The notes under the pieces: model-generated | The model's database searches: none | The model's input: the letters and a program-made list of their open reading frames with translations, nothing else | What the model was told of the DNA's origin: nothing | Part shown: one piece after another, positions 7,709 to 17,074 of the stretch | Layout of the letters: every line of letters begins with the position of its first letter | How positions within the stretch are numbered: the stretch's first letter is position 1 | Made by a program: the position numbers and the translations under genes | Assembly: GCF_900243745.1 (NCBI RefSeq) | Contig: NZ_LT984798.1 | Coordinates: 2,688,001-2,752,000, forward strand | DNA: 64,000 nucleotides | Reading direction: 5' to 3' | Source: Desulfovibrio sp. G11 | Lineage (GTDB): Bacteria; Desulfobacterota; Desulfovibrionia; Desulfovibrionales; Desulfovibrionaceae

Positions 7709-9781
7709 ATGAGTTGTAGGCGCGTGTTATTCCTGCTCGCGATACTGCTGTTGCAGGCAGGTGGCGCATGGGCGCAGGAAGAGGGGGCCACGGAAGTTTT
7801 GTTGACGCCGCTTGAGATGACAGAGCCAAAGAATACTATCGACCACATCACCCAGACAGATATGGAAAGAAAAACGGCCCTCAATCTGTGGGAAGCGCTC
7901 AGAGGAGTACAGGGCGTATATTTGCAGACTTCTGCCGGCCGTAATGAAGGAACCATAAGCATTCGCGGTTCAAATCGTTATCAGGTGGGTATGTATGTTG
8001 ACGATATACCTGTCGCCACTGCGTATCGTAATGAGTGGGACTACAATAACACCCTTACCTATGGTCTTGAGTCGGTAGATGTATCCAAGGGCTACAGTTC
8101 GCCTTTGCTTGCAAGTAATAACAACCTGGCCGGTGTGGTGAACCTGCGTACCGCCAAGCCCAGAAAAGAATTTGAATTTTCCGCAAAATATATGAACTTT
8201 TTTGATCGCAGGATGCATGATCAGGGCAGGATGGTTGCCGCCAGCATAGGCACGAGACAAGACCTCTATTATCTTAAAGGCACCTTTGTTTATGACAAGC
8301 AGGATTTTTTCACTCTGCCGGAAGGATTTGACGCCGCGCCGCAGCAGGGTACGGGACGCCGGAAAAATTCCGACCACAAGAACATGAGTGCCAACATCAT
8401 CGGCGGTTGGACCCCCACCGATGATGTGGACATTATGGTAGGCTACATGCGGCAAAGCTTTAAAAAGGGCCAGCCCTTCGATGCAGCCCAGTACCGCGCC
8501 GACGCAAGCGGCAAGCAGGCATACCCCTTTCAGCGCTCGTGGTACTGGCCGGAGTATGAAACCAGTCGCCTTTATACCAACGCCAACTTTAACCTGAGCA
8601 AACAGGCCCACCTCAAGGCCGTGGTGTATTACGACTGGCATCAGGATAAATCCGAGAGCTATACCGACATCAACATGACCAAAAGGGATTACCCTGATAA
8701 AAAATACGACCAGTATACAGTGGGCGGACAATTAACCTTTGACTATACTTTCAATGTGGCCAACAAACTGGCGCTTTCTGCCGGCTACCGCATTCTTTCC
8801 CATAAAGAATACAATGATTATGCAGTGTTTGATGATAGCGGCCTGCCCAAGAACAAAAAAAAGAAAAAGGCCGACATCGGCGATGAGCTTGATGAGCATA
8901 TCACAGAGGGCTACTGGGACTTTGGCGCGGAATATACCCTCAAGCCCGTTGAACGCCTGACTCTTGTTTTCGGCACAAGCCTCAGCACTATGACTCCCAT
9001 GACGCTTGAAAGCCGGGACCATACCACCGGGGGCATGCATTCCTACAAAAATGGTCTGGACGACACCAAAACCCTGTTCAACTACCAGGTAGGCGCGTTT
9101 TATGACCTTACAGAACGGCATGAAATTTTTGCCACTTTTGCGAAAAAATCCCGTTTCGCCACCATGCGCGAAAGGTATTACAGAAACGGCGATACTCCCG
9201 CCAACCCGGACCTGAACCCCGAACACGCCTACCATTATGAGCTTGGCTACAAGGGCCTTATCGGCGACTGGCTCAAGCTTAACACCAGCGTATACTACAG
9301 TGACGTCAATGATATGATTACGTCCAAGGGGCCAAAAGGGGCCATGTATTTTGAAAACCTCAACAGGGCCACATTTTACGGTTTTGAAGCAGGAGCAGAG
9401 GCCGTTATTAACCAGTATCTGAGTGCGGGCGGCGTGTTCAACTATATGCGGTGGGATAACTGCACAAATGACGAAAAGCTCACCCAACTTCCTGAAATGA
9501 CGAGCACTCTTTATGCGGTTGTTTCTCCTGTGGAAGGGCTTTCCGTTATCCCCCAGGTCAATATAAGCAGCGGCTTTTACTGGAGCACCTCAGCGGATGA
9601 CGGGCCGTACAGAAAATCTCCCAATTTCGCCACCGTGGACATCAAGGCCGTGTATGACATCACCAAAAACTTTTCGGTGGAAGCGGGCGTGAGAAACCTT
9701 TTTGACCAGGAATATGCATACAGTGCGTATTATCCTGAACAGGGGCGAAACTTCTTTGTGGGCGTGAGCGCCAATTTTTAG
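7709..9781 (+). CDS. TonB-dependent outer-membrane receptor
   Basis: This is a 690-residue outer-membrane gated channel that imports a scarce ligand (iron chelate, haem, cobalamin or similar) using energy from TonB. I place the start at the ATG at 7709 because GGAGGG lies just upstream and the protein then opens with a signal peptide (MSCRRVLFLLAILLLQAGGAWAQ). A plug domain follows (ALRGVQGVYLQTSAG, TISIRGSN, VDDIPVA, about residues 65-165), then a beta-barrel. The protein ends in an aromatic Phe (FVGVSANF), as barrel proteins do. A binding protein, permease, ATPase and TonB gene follow on the same strand. The ligand cannot be read from sequence. Confidence 0.93.
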   Translation: MSCRRVLFLLAILLLQAGGAWAQEEGATEVLLTPLEMTEPKNTIDHITQTDMERKTALNLWEALRGVQGVYLQTSAGRNEGTISIRGSNRYQVGMYVDDIPVATAYRNEWDYNNTLTYGLESVDVSKGYSSPLLASNNNLAGVVNLRTAKPRKEFEFSAKYMNFFDRRMHDQGRMVAASIGTRQDLYYLKGTFVYDKQDFFTLPEGFDAAPQQGTGRRKNSDHKNMSANIIGGWTPTDDVDIMVGYMRQSFKKGQPFDAAQYRADASGKQAYPFQRSWYWPEYETSRLYTNANFNLSKQAHLKAVVYYDWHQDKSESYTDINMTKRDYPDKKYDQYTVGGQLTFDYTFNVANKLALSAGYRILSHKEYNDYAVFDDSGLPKNKKKKKADIGDELDEHITEGYWDFGAEYTLKPVERLTLVFGTSLSTMTPMTLESRDHTTGGMHSYKNGLDDTKTLFNYQVGAFYDLTERHEIFATFAKKSRFATMRERYYRNGDTPANPDLNPEHAYHYELGYKGLIGDWLKLNTSVYYSDVNDMITSKGPKGAMYFENLNRATFYGFEAGAEAVINQYLSAGGVFNYMRWDNCTNDEKLTQLPEMTSTLYAVVSPVEGLSVIPQVNISSGFYWSTSADDGPYRKSPNFATVDIKAVYDITKNFSVEAGVRNLFDQEYAYSAYYPEQGRNFFVGVSANF

Positions 9782-10161
9782 AGCAGGTGACCTTTGGGCA
9801 GGTATCTTTCAAAGGTTACGACACGCCCGTTATGGCGCGTAAGCGCAGATAAACTGCGCTTACGCCTACACGGCGAACGTCTCTTCGGGTGTTGTCTTCT
9901 GTAGGCCTGACCGACGGAGAGCCTCTGTTGCTTCAGCCGTTGCCTCCGAGTGTGACGGCTGAAGCCTCTCTTCATTACTGCTTGTCGGCATCCTGCTTCC
10001 TGGCTGGCTTTGCCACGCAGGCAGAAACGGAATGACTGTCTGGCGCAGCCGTTGAAGGGGATTCGCAATATATCCGCCCATACTGCACGGCGGGATACTC
10101 CGGCCGGGCACTGCCGCCGGCCCGGCCATTTTCCGGGCGGCACGCCGAAAGGATGGTGCAT
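9782..10161. other. Intergenic region between receptor and binding-protein genes, with hairpins
   Basis: These 380 bases carry no supported gene. Just after the receptor stop are a 7-base stem ACCTTTG/CAAAGGT (about 9790-9816) and a perfect 12-base stem GCGTAAGCGCAG/CTGCGCTTACGC with loop ATAAA (9837-9865). Neither has a T-run, so they may be mRNA-stabilising or processing structures that let the receptor be made in excess over the ABC genes. Confidence 0.5.
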
Positions 10162-11199
10162 ATGCATATGAGATGTATTGCCATAGGGCTGCTTGTGCTG
10201 CTTGCCATGCCGTGTTGCGCTGACGCGGCGACCGATCTGGCCGCACCTTCCGGAAACGGAAGACACGCAGAGGGCGCACGCAGCATCTATTGCGCCACCC
10301 CGCCTTCCACATTCACTCTGTACGCCTTCGCGCCGGAGCTGCTGGCGGGCTGGAATACGCCTCTCCGGGATTATGAGAAAAAATTTATCCCTGCCCGCTA
10401 CCATAATCTGCCGGTTCTGGGCGGCTGGTATGGGCAGGGGTTTATCCCCGACAGGGAAATGCTGTTGGCCAGCGGCATCAAAAAAGCCTTTTACCTTTCT
10501 ATGGGCGCTCACGACCACCTGCCTATCGAGCAGACCCTGACCAGCCTGGGCATGCAGGTGACGAGCGTACCCGGCGCAAGACTGGCGGACATGGCTCCCT
10601 GTTTTCTGGCTATGGGCCGGGCGTATGGCCTTGAAGAGCGTGGAGCGGCTTTGGCCGCCTATGCATTGGAGGCACTTGAAAAAGTATCTCGCGCCATGAA
10701 GGATTTGCCCCGGGAAAAATGGACAAGGATTTACGTAGCCCTTGAGGCTGACGGCCTGGCCTCCATCTGTCGTCAGTCCAGGCGGGCAGAGGTGTTTGCC
10801 GCCGCCGGGGCCGTAAGCGTGCATGACTGCCCGCCTGGAGCGGAAGAAGCTTTTTTGCGCGTAACCTTTGAGCAGTTGATGGCTTATGATCCGGAAGCCA
10901 TACTGGTTTTTCATCCGGCACTCATGCGGCGTATTCCCACAGACGCCAAGTGGGCGGCCCTGTCTGCTGTGCGCGATGGCAGGGTGTATTTTATTCCGCG
11001 CGGCCCGTTCAGCTGGCTGGAGCGTCCCGCCACCTATATGCGTCTGCTGGGCGTGCAGTGGCTTGCAAACAGGCTGCATCCAGATCGTTATCCGGTGGAC
11101 ATCAAGGCAGAGAGCAGGCACTTTATGAAGCTTTTTTTCAACCTGGACCTTGATAACGCCCAGGTGAACGATCTTTTTGAGCCGTATGGCACATTCTAG
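10162..11199 (+). CDS. Periplasmic binding protein of a metal-chelate ABC transporter (TroA/FecB-like)
   Basis: This 345-residue secreted protein should bind the imported ligand in the periplasm and deliver it to the permease. The N-terminus is a signal peptide (CIAIGLLVLLAMPCCADA) with a likely signal peptidase I site after ADA. The body has the class III binding-protein feel, for example YHNLPVLGGWYGQGFIPDRE near the N-lobe and AYDPEAILVFHP followed by AVRDGRVYFIPRG in the C-lobe. I prefer the ATG at 10162 to one 9 bases upstream because AAAGGA is then 8 bases away. The gene overlaps the permease start by 14 bases. Confidence 0.82.
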   Translation: MHMRCIAIGLLVLLAMPCCADAATDLAAPSGNGRHAEGARSIYCATPPSTFTLYAFAPELLAGWNTPLRDYEKKFIPARYHNLPVLGGWYGQGFIPDREMLLASGIKKAFYLSMGAHDHLPIEQTLTSLGMQVTSVPGARLADMAPCFLAMGRAYGLEERGAALAAYALEALEKVSRAMKDLPREKWTRIYVALEADGLASICRQSRRAEVFAAAGAVSVHDCPPGAEEAFLRVTFEQLMAYDPEAILVFHPALMRRIPTDAKWAALSAVRDGRVYFIPRGPFSWLERPATYMRLLGVQWLANRLHPDRYPVDIKAESRHFMKLFFNLDLDNAQVNDLFEPYGTF

Positions 11200-12193
11200 A
11201 AAAACCCTGCTCGTGCTTGCCCTGCTTTTGCTGGCGGCAATTGTGTTTGCCCTGCCCATGGGCCGCTATCCGCTGCCCCTGGGTGATCTTTGCCGCAGTC
11301 TGCTGGATGCCTGGGCGGGGCGGCCTCTGGATGACGAGCAGCGCAGGCACCTTTTTCTGTTTTTTGACCTGCGCCTGCCGCGTATCGGTTCAGCCCTGCT
11401 GGTGGGGGCCTGCCTGTCCGCTTCGGGTACGGTATACCAGAACATGTTTCAGAATCCTCTTGTGTCGCCGGGCATACTGGGTGTGCAGCACGGAGCTGCA
11501 TTTGGCGCGGCCATAGGCATTGTGTTTTTTTCTTCCTGGCCGCTGACACAGGCCTTTTCCTTTGCGGGCGGCACGCTGGGCGTGGGGCTGTCTCTCTTTT
11601 TTGCATGGCTCTACCCCAGGGCGCGTTTTTTGGCGCTTGTGGTGGGCGGCCTTGTAAGCAGTTCATTTTTTGTGGCTCTGACTTCTCTTGTGCAGTATGT
11701 GGCCGACCCCAACCGCCAGCTGCCGGAGCTTGTGTACTGGCTTATGGGGACGCTGTCCCGCACGGAGCCGCATCAACTGGCCTGGAGCGCACCTCTCATG
11801 CTGGCCGGCCTGGTCTATATCTGCCTCAACGGCAAAGCGGTAAACGCTCTTGCTATGGGGGACGATGAGGCCCGTACACTGGGAGTACAGAGCACGGGCA
11901 TGAAATTGCGCCTTATCGGGGCCGCAACACTTGTCTGCTCGCTTACGGTGGTGCTTGCAGGGGTCATCAACTGGGTCGGGCTGGTCATTCCGCATGTCAT
12001 GCGTTTCATAGTCGGGCCGGACAACAGGGTGGGGCTTACAGCATCAGCCATGGGCGGCGCGCTTTTTGTGCTCCTTACAGACACGCTCATACGTTCTGTC
12101 TGGACAGTGGAACTTCCATTGGGCATTGCCACATCACTCATCAGCATGCCGCTTTTTGCCTTCAGCCTGTGGTACGACTGGAAACGGCGATGA
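11186..12193 (+). CDS. FecCD/BtuC-type ABC transporter permease
   Basis: This 335-residue inner-membrane protein forms the channel of a siderophore, haem or cobalamin-type importer. Family motifs are clear: DLRLPRIGSALLVGACLSASG, NPLVSPGILGVQHGAAFGA, TLGVQSTGMKLRLIGAATL (coupling region) and INWVGLVIPHVMRFIVGPDN. About nine to ten hydrophobic helices are visible. The start lies inside the end of the binding-protein gene. The stop overlaps the ATPase start in an ATGA, so the import genes are translationally coupled. Confidence 0.93.
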   Translation: MAHSRKTLLVLALLLLAAIVFALPMGRYPLPLGDLCRSLLDAWAGRPLDDEQRRHLFLFFDLRLPRIGSALLVGACLSASGTVYQNMFQNPLVSPGILGVQHGAAFGAAIGIVFFSSWPLTQAFSFAGGTLGVGLSLFFAWLYPRARFLALVVGGLVSSSFFVALTSLVQYVADPNRQLPELVYWLMGTLSRTEPHQLAWSAPLMLAGLVYICLNGKAVNALAMGDDEARTLGVQSTGMKLRLIGAATLVCSLTVVLAGVINWVGLVIPHVMRFIVGPDNRVGLTASAMGGALFVLLTDTLIRSVWTVELPLGIATSLISMPLFAFSLWYDWKRR

Positions 12194-12948
12194 TAGAAGT
12201 ACGCAATCTTACCGTCAGTTATCACCGTGCCCCGCCGGTGCTGAAAAATATTTCCTTGCGTGTGGGCAGAGGGGAGGTGGTCAATGTGCTCGGTCCCAAC
12301 GGTTGCGGCAAAACAACGCTGCTCCGGGCACTTCTTGGGCTTTTGCCCGCACCGCCCGGCAGCATTGTGCTGGACGGCTGCCCTCTGGAAAAAATCAGGC
12401 GACGTAATCTGGCCCGCAGTCTTGCCTATGTACCGCAGCAGCATACCGGAGTTTTCGGTTTTCGGGTGCTGGATGTGGTGCTTATGGGCCGCACGGTGCG
12501 CAGCCCCTGGCTGCGCTTTTCTGCAAGGGATCGGGAATGGGCTATGGATGCGCTGGAAAAGGTGCGCCTGACCCATCTGGCGGACAGGTCATATCTGGAG
12601 CTTTCCGGCGGGCAGCGCCAGATGGTACTGATTGCGCGCGCGCTGGCGCAAGACTGCGCGGCGCTTGTGATGGATGAGCCTGTTACGGGGCTGGACTATG
12701 GCAATCAGTTTCATTTACTTGATCTTATCGGTGAACTGGCCTGTTCCGGGCCGGCCATACTGCTTACCACGCACCATCCGGAGCAGGCCGTTTATCTTGG
12801 CGGGCGGGCAGTACTTCTGAAAAACGGCATACTGGTGGCGGATGGTCCTGTGGCTTCGGTCATTACCGAGGAGCAGGTGCGGAAACTTTATGAACTGCCG
12901 CCCAAGGCTGAAGTATGGATGCGCCTGACCGGGACGAGCACAGCATGA
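12190..12948 (+). CDS. ABC transporter ATP-binding protein (metal-chelate importer)
   Basis: This 252-residue cytoplasmic ATPase drives the FecCD-like permease. It has Walker A (LGPNGCGKTTLLRALLG), a Q-loop (YVPQQHTG), the ABC signature (LELSGGQRQMVLIARAL), Walker B (CAALVMDEPVTGLD) and a switch His (LLTTHHPEQA). I chose the ATG at 12190, which overlaps the permease stop, over an upstream start, because the conserved MIEVRNLTVSY start fits the family. The stop overlaps the tonB start by 4 bases. Confidence 0.95.
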   Translation: MIEVRNLTVSYHRAPPVLKNISLRVGRGEVVNVLGPNGCGKTTLLRALLGLLPAPPGSIVLDGCPLEKIRRRNLARSLAYVPQQHTGVFGFRVLDVVLMGRTVRSPWLRFSARDREWAMDALEKVRLTHLADRSYLELSGGQRQMVLIARALAQDCAALVMDEPVTGLDYGNQFHLLDLIGELACSGPAILLTTHHPEQAVYLGGRAVLLKNGILVADGPVASVITEEQVRKLYELPPKAEVWMRLTGTSTA

Positions 12949-13913
12949 AGAGTTGCGGCGTTGCAGAAAAATCCCTCAGCATGGCCAGGGCTGAACAGGT
13001 CTGCGTGAAAACGGTATTTCCCGGCAACGTGGTATTTTTTCTGATTTCTTTGGCTCTGCATACTGCTGCGCTCGCTGCCTTGTGGTTTCTGGCCGTTCCT
13101 GCAGCGGGCATGGGGCAAGGCGAGGGTGCGGGGGGATATATTACGGTCAGCCTGCTGCCCGGACCACCGGGCGATTCCGGCAGTGGGGAATCTTCTGCCT
13201 CATCGCCGGATGCTGCTGACGGCGCATCCGCATCTGCACCGGCTACAGCCGACAGGGCCGTTGAACCTTCCGCTGCTCCTCCCGCCACGGATACCATCCA
13301 TGCCGCGGATATTGATCCGAAAAGGCCTGATGCCGCCCCGGCAGAGCCGGTGCCCCCTGTTCCTGCTGCCATTCCCGTGCGCAAGATAAAAGACGAACAG
13401 AAAGCCAAGCCCAAAAACCGAAAGGCCGAGAGAACTGCCGTGGAAAAGGCCGCTCCCGAGCATGCACGGCGCACCCTTGATGACAGGGGGCAAAAGAGCG
13501 GAAGAGCCTCGGCCGCGGGCCGTGAACAAACCGGTACGGCTGGGGGACGCGGCGGTCAGGGCGGAGAAAAAGGCGGCGCAGGCGGAAAAAGCAGCGCAGG
13601 CGGAAAAAGCAGCGCTGCCGCGGCTGGAAGCTCCGCCGGATATCTGAAGGGAAATTACGAATATATCAAAAAACGCGTCAGGCAGTATCTGGTGTACAAC
13701 CCGCAGGCCAAGCGTATGGGCATTCAGGGTATGGTGACTGTAGCATTTACCATTCAGCAGGACGGCAGGGTCAGGGATGTTGCGGTCAGTAAAAGCAGTG
13801 GCCATTCCCTGCTGGACGAATCCGCCCTTGAGGCGGTGCGCAGCGCAGCGCCTTTTGCAGCGCCACCGGAACCGGCGCGAGTGATCATGCCCGTGCAGTT
13901 CAGCCTGAGGTAG
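12945..13913 (+). CDS. tonB: TonB-family energy transducer
   Basis: This 322-residue protein links the inner-membrane proton-motive force to the outer-membrane receptor of this cluster. It has a single N-terminal transmembrane helix (VVFFLISLALHTAALAALWF). A long Pro/Ala-rich then Gly/Lys-rich periplasmic linker follows (about residues 65-235). The C-terminal TonB domain reads YNPQAKRMGIQGMVTVAFTI, DGRVRDVAVSKSSGH and LDESALEAVRSAAPF. The linker includes a repeated GGAGGKSSAGGKSSA tract. It starts in an ATGA overlap with the ATPase gene. No exbB or exbD is seen nearby. Confidence 0.92.
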   Translation: MKSCGVAEKSLSMARAEQVCVKTVFPGNVVFFLISLALHTAALAALWFLAVPAAGMGQGEGAGGYITVSLLPGPPGDSGSGESSASSPDAADGASASAPATADRAVEPSAAPPATDTIHAADIDPKRPDAAPAEPVPPVPAAIPVRKIKDEQKAKPKNRKAERTAVEKAAPEHARRTLDDRGQKSGRASAAGREQTGTAGGRGGQGGEKGGAGGKSSAGGKSSAAAAGSSAGYLKGNYEYIKKRVRQYLVYNPQAKRMGIQGMVTVAFTIQQDGRVRDVAVSKSSGHSLLDESALEAVRSAAPFAAPPEPARVIMPVQFSLR

Positions 13914-14003
13914 TGAGGTGATCATGTTTTTTGCAAGACCCCTGTTTTTTCTTTTTCTGCTGTTTTGTACTGCGGTTCCGGCCCTGGCGGACATAAAAAT
14001 ATT

Positions 14004-15330
14004 GGCTCTTCCGGGTTTTCCGTGGGTAGCTGATCTGCTAATGTCCTTCCCGGAGGGCACCAATGAAGGATACGGACCTATATTTTCGGATTCTCGGGCT
14101 GACCGAGCCCTGGTTTGTTGAGGCTGTTGAACTGGACACGGCGGAAGGTCGGGTAGACATCCGCGTGGAGCATGGTCCTGGTGTTCGCTGGTTTTGCCCT
14201 ACTTGTGGTCGAGAGCTGGCTTGCCGCGACCATGCCGAGCCTCGTGTCTGGCGCCATCTGGACACGTGCCAGTTCAAGACGTTCCTGCATGCTCGGATTC
14301 CCCGAGTGGACTGCCCCGAGCATGGCGTCCTTCAGGTCAACGTGCCTTGGGCCGAGTCCAAGGCACGTTTCACCATATTGATGGAGCGATTGATCATCGA
14401 CGTGCTGACCGAGTGCGCCACCGTAACAGGAGCGCGGCGCATCCTGCGCATCACCTGGGACGAAGCATGGGGTGTCATGGAAAGGGCGGTGCGCCGGGGC
14501 CGGGAGCGCAAGCAATCGAATCCCTCGCGGTATCTTGGCGTTGACGAGAAGGCATTCCGCAAGGGGCACGACTATGTGACCGTGGTTTGTGATCTGATCG
14601 GCAGCACGGTGGAGTATGTGGCCGACGAGCGTAAGGCCGAAAGCCTTGAGGGGTACTACCTTCAGTTCACCAAGGCGCAGTTGGAGCGGATCAAGGCCGT
14701 GGCCATGGACATGTGGGAGCCCTATTTTAAAGCTACGCTCAAACATGTGCCGGACGCGGCGGGGAAAATCGTTCACGATCGGTTCCACGTCATGAAACAC
14801 GTAGGCGAGGCTGTGGACCGGGTACGCAAGCAAGAGCACCGCGAACTCACAAGTCAGGATGACCATCGACTCAAGGGCACGAAATTCCTCTGGCTATACC
14901 GGGAGGAGAATCTGCCGGACAAACACCGGCCAGCCCTGGAGGCCTTGAAGACAGCGAACCTCAAGGTGGCCAAGGCCTGGGCCATGAAGGAAAGCCTGAA
15001 CGACGTCTGGAAGTACCTGAGCACGGGATGGGCCAGACGTTTTGTGAAGCGATGGCTGGTCTGGGTGAACAGGTCAGATCTTGCCCCAATGCGCAAAGTG
15101 GGCGGACTGATTCAGAGACATCTTGAGAACATCCTGACCTTCTGCCGCCACAGGATCACCAACGGCGTGGCCGAGGGCCTCAACAGCAAGATCATGGCCA
15201 TCAAGAGGAAGGCTTGCGGTTATAGGAACCGGGAGCATTTCAAGACAGCCATCTACTTCTTCTGTGGCGGTCTAAACCTCTACCCGGCCAGTTCCTGACA
15301 GGGGTTACCCACGGAAAACCCGGAAGAACC
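14004..15330 (+). mobile_element. ISL3-family insertion sequence, copy A
   Basis: This 1327-base element has 25-base terminal inverted repeats (14004-14028 and 15306-15330, one mismatch; core TTCCGGGTTTTCCGTGGGTA). It is flanked by perfect 8-base duplications AAAATATT (13996-14003 and 15331-15338), the size expected for ISL3. It interrupts the 5'-nucleotidase gene. Confidence 0.95.
14063..15298 (+). CDS. ISL3-family transposase (copy A)
   Basis: This 411-residue transposase has an N-terminal zinc-binding region (CPTCGRELACRDH, then CPEHG), a helix-turn-helix and a DDE catalytic core. Typical ISL3 motifs are YLGVDEKAFRKGHDYVTVV, AVAMDMWEPYFKA, VHDRFHVMKHVGEAVD and the C-terminal NGVAEGLNSKIMAIKRKA and GYRNREHFKTAIYF. 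It appears intact and is identical along the compared protein to copy B at 22504-23739, which implies recent movement. Confidence 0.96.
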   Translation: MKDTDLYFRILGLTEPWFVEAVELDTAEGRVDIRVEHGPGVRWFCPTCGRELACRDHAEPRVWRHLDTCQFKTFLHARIPRVDCPEHGVLQVNVPWAESKARFTILMERLIIDVLTECATVTGARRILRITWDEAWGVMERAVRRGRERKQSNPSRYLGVDEKAFRKGHDYVTVVCDLIGSTVEYVADERKAESLEGYYLQFTKAQLERIKAVAMDMWEPYFKATLKHVPDAAGKIVHDRFHVMKHVGEAVDRVRKQEHRELTSQDDHRLKGTKFLWLYREENLPDKHRPALEALKTANLKVAKAWAMKESLNDVWKYLSTGWARRFVKRWLVWVNRSDLAPMRKVGGLIQRHLENILTFCRHRITNGVAEGLNSKIMAIKRKACGYRNREHFKTAIYFFCGGLNLYPASS

Positions 15331-16845
15331 AAAATATTTATCACCAATGATGTTCATGGCCACGTAGCTGACAATCCGGAAAAAAAGCGCATCGGCTACG
15401 CGCGGCTCAAGGCATTGGCCGATGATGCGCGGGCCGAAGGGCATACCGTCTTTATTCTGGATGCGGGAGATGCCTTCAGTGGCAGCGCCTATGCGCAGAA
15501 AGACAAGGGCCGCTCAGTGGCAAAGCTTATGGGACAGGTGGGCTACCGCGTACTTACGCCGGGAAATCACGCCTTTGACTATGCCGCATCCGAAGGCCCC
15601 CTGCACTACAGCAATGAACTGCTGCGCCTCGTGCGCGAAAACAGCCCGGGCAAGGTTGATGCCGTGGCCGAAAACCTCACATACAAGGGGGCGAATACGC
15701 CGGGCATGCTCACAGAGCCTGTGGTCATCCATGACGAAACATCAGAAAATGAACACGTATTGCGCGTTATTGTCACTGGCGTCATCACGCCATATGCGGT
15801 GAAACCCGGCATGCGTCATGTGCTTGAAGATTATGATTTTGACCTTAAACCTACGGCAGAAGACACCAAAAAAGCCATTCTGGAGCGGCTGAAGCATTCG
15901 CTTGCGCCCTATGACCGGGCGGAAGATATCGTCATCGTGCTGAGCCACCTTGGGCATGCGGGACCACAGGGTGATAGGGACGGCCGCATTACAGGGCCTG
16001 ATGTGGCCGCCGTACCGCACGTGGATTTTGTGGCAGACGGGCACAGTCATCAGGCCGTGGCCCCGAGCCGCCAATACGGGGCAATATATGCCAACGGCGG
16101 GCGTTATCTGGAGCACGTCATGGAGATCACCCTTGACGGCAAGGGGGGTGACATGGCGCTGAAGTCATATGATGATGTGGCGGACGTCGTGCCGGACAGG
16201 GGCATGGCGGAGCGTATACGCCAGCTTGATGCGGCCTGGGGCTTTGCAGAAGTGCTTTTTACTTCTCCCGATGACAGTGTTTTCAGTGACCGGCGATTGA
16301 GGAAGGACAGCACACCTTTGGGTCGCCTTATTTGCGAGGGCATGGCAAAGGCCACCGGTTCTGCCGTTGCCCTGCACAATCCCGGCGGCATACGCGCGGG
16401 ATTGCCCGGCGGACCTGTACGCCTGCGCGACCTGCACGATGTTTTGCCTTTTGGCGACACCCTGGTTACAGCCGATATGACAGGCAGGCAAATTGCCGGA
16501 ATACTCATGCGCGGCGCAGGGCATGGCGGGCGTGGCTTGCCGCAGTTTTACGGGCTCACTGCCTGGGCCTGGCGGGATGGAGAGGGCACTCTGCATGTGG
16601 CCGGCTTTCGTCTCGCAGACGGAGAGCCATTGCAGCCGGACAGGACGTACCGTGTGGCTCTTAACGGTTTTATGGCCAGAAATATGGATCTGCCCACGAA
16701 AAAAGACCACGGAACATTGGTGGATGTTTTGGAAAAACAGCTAAAAAAAGGTGTTGACGCCGAAGCCTTGCGGTCAGGCCAGAATCTGTATGTTTTTGCT
16801 GACAGAGCTGTGGCGGAGGCGGCCTGGCAGGCCGGAATCCGCTGA

Positions 16846-17074
16846 CGACGGTCTTCAGGCACGAGGGAGAACAACTGAATATTTACAACGTCTTATATCT
16901 GGTCCGTCTGAGGACGGGTGGCAGACGCCCTGTCAGGGGCTGACGCCGGGCTGCCCGCCTCAGGTCAGGAATGGCCCTAACAGGCTGAAACAAAAATAAA
17001 GGTTTTCAGGCCCGGGGCGGGATCGTTTTAAAAAAGGGTCCATCCCCCACAAGATATTTCAACGGTAACTTATT
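16846..17074. other. Convergent intergenic region
   Basis: The 5'-nucleotidase remnant and the methyltransferase gene converge here. Several GC-rich short inverted stretches are present, but none has a clear T-run terminator signature on either strand. No gene is seen. Confidence 0.4.

Larger units (their letters stand above)
13924..16845 (+). pseudogene. 5'-nucleotidase/UshA-family gene, split by an ISL3 element
   Basis: The first 27 codons (13924-14003) encode a signal peptide (MFFARPLFFLFLLFCTAVPA) and DIKI. The frame resumes after the inserted element at 15339 and runs to 16845. Removing the element and one copy of the 8-base duplication gives a continuous 528-residue frame reading DIKIFITNDVHGH, the metallophosphatase motif of periplasmic 5'-nucleotidases. 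Other family motifs are LDAGDAFSG, LTPGNHAFDY, VLSHLGHAG, FVADGHSHQ and the C-terminal ALHNPGGIRAGLPGG. The gene follows tonB by about 10 bases, so it is the last gene of the uptake operon. The downstream part lacks an export signal, so activity is probably lost while the insertion is present. Confidence 0.9.

Noticed and set aside
9778..11259. Long reverse-strand open frame (493 codons)
   Set aside because: It is fully antisense to the binding-protein gene, has no domain or signal features, and is a by-product of GC-rich codon usage.
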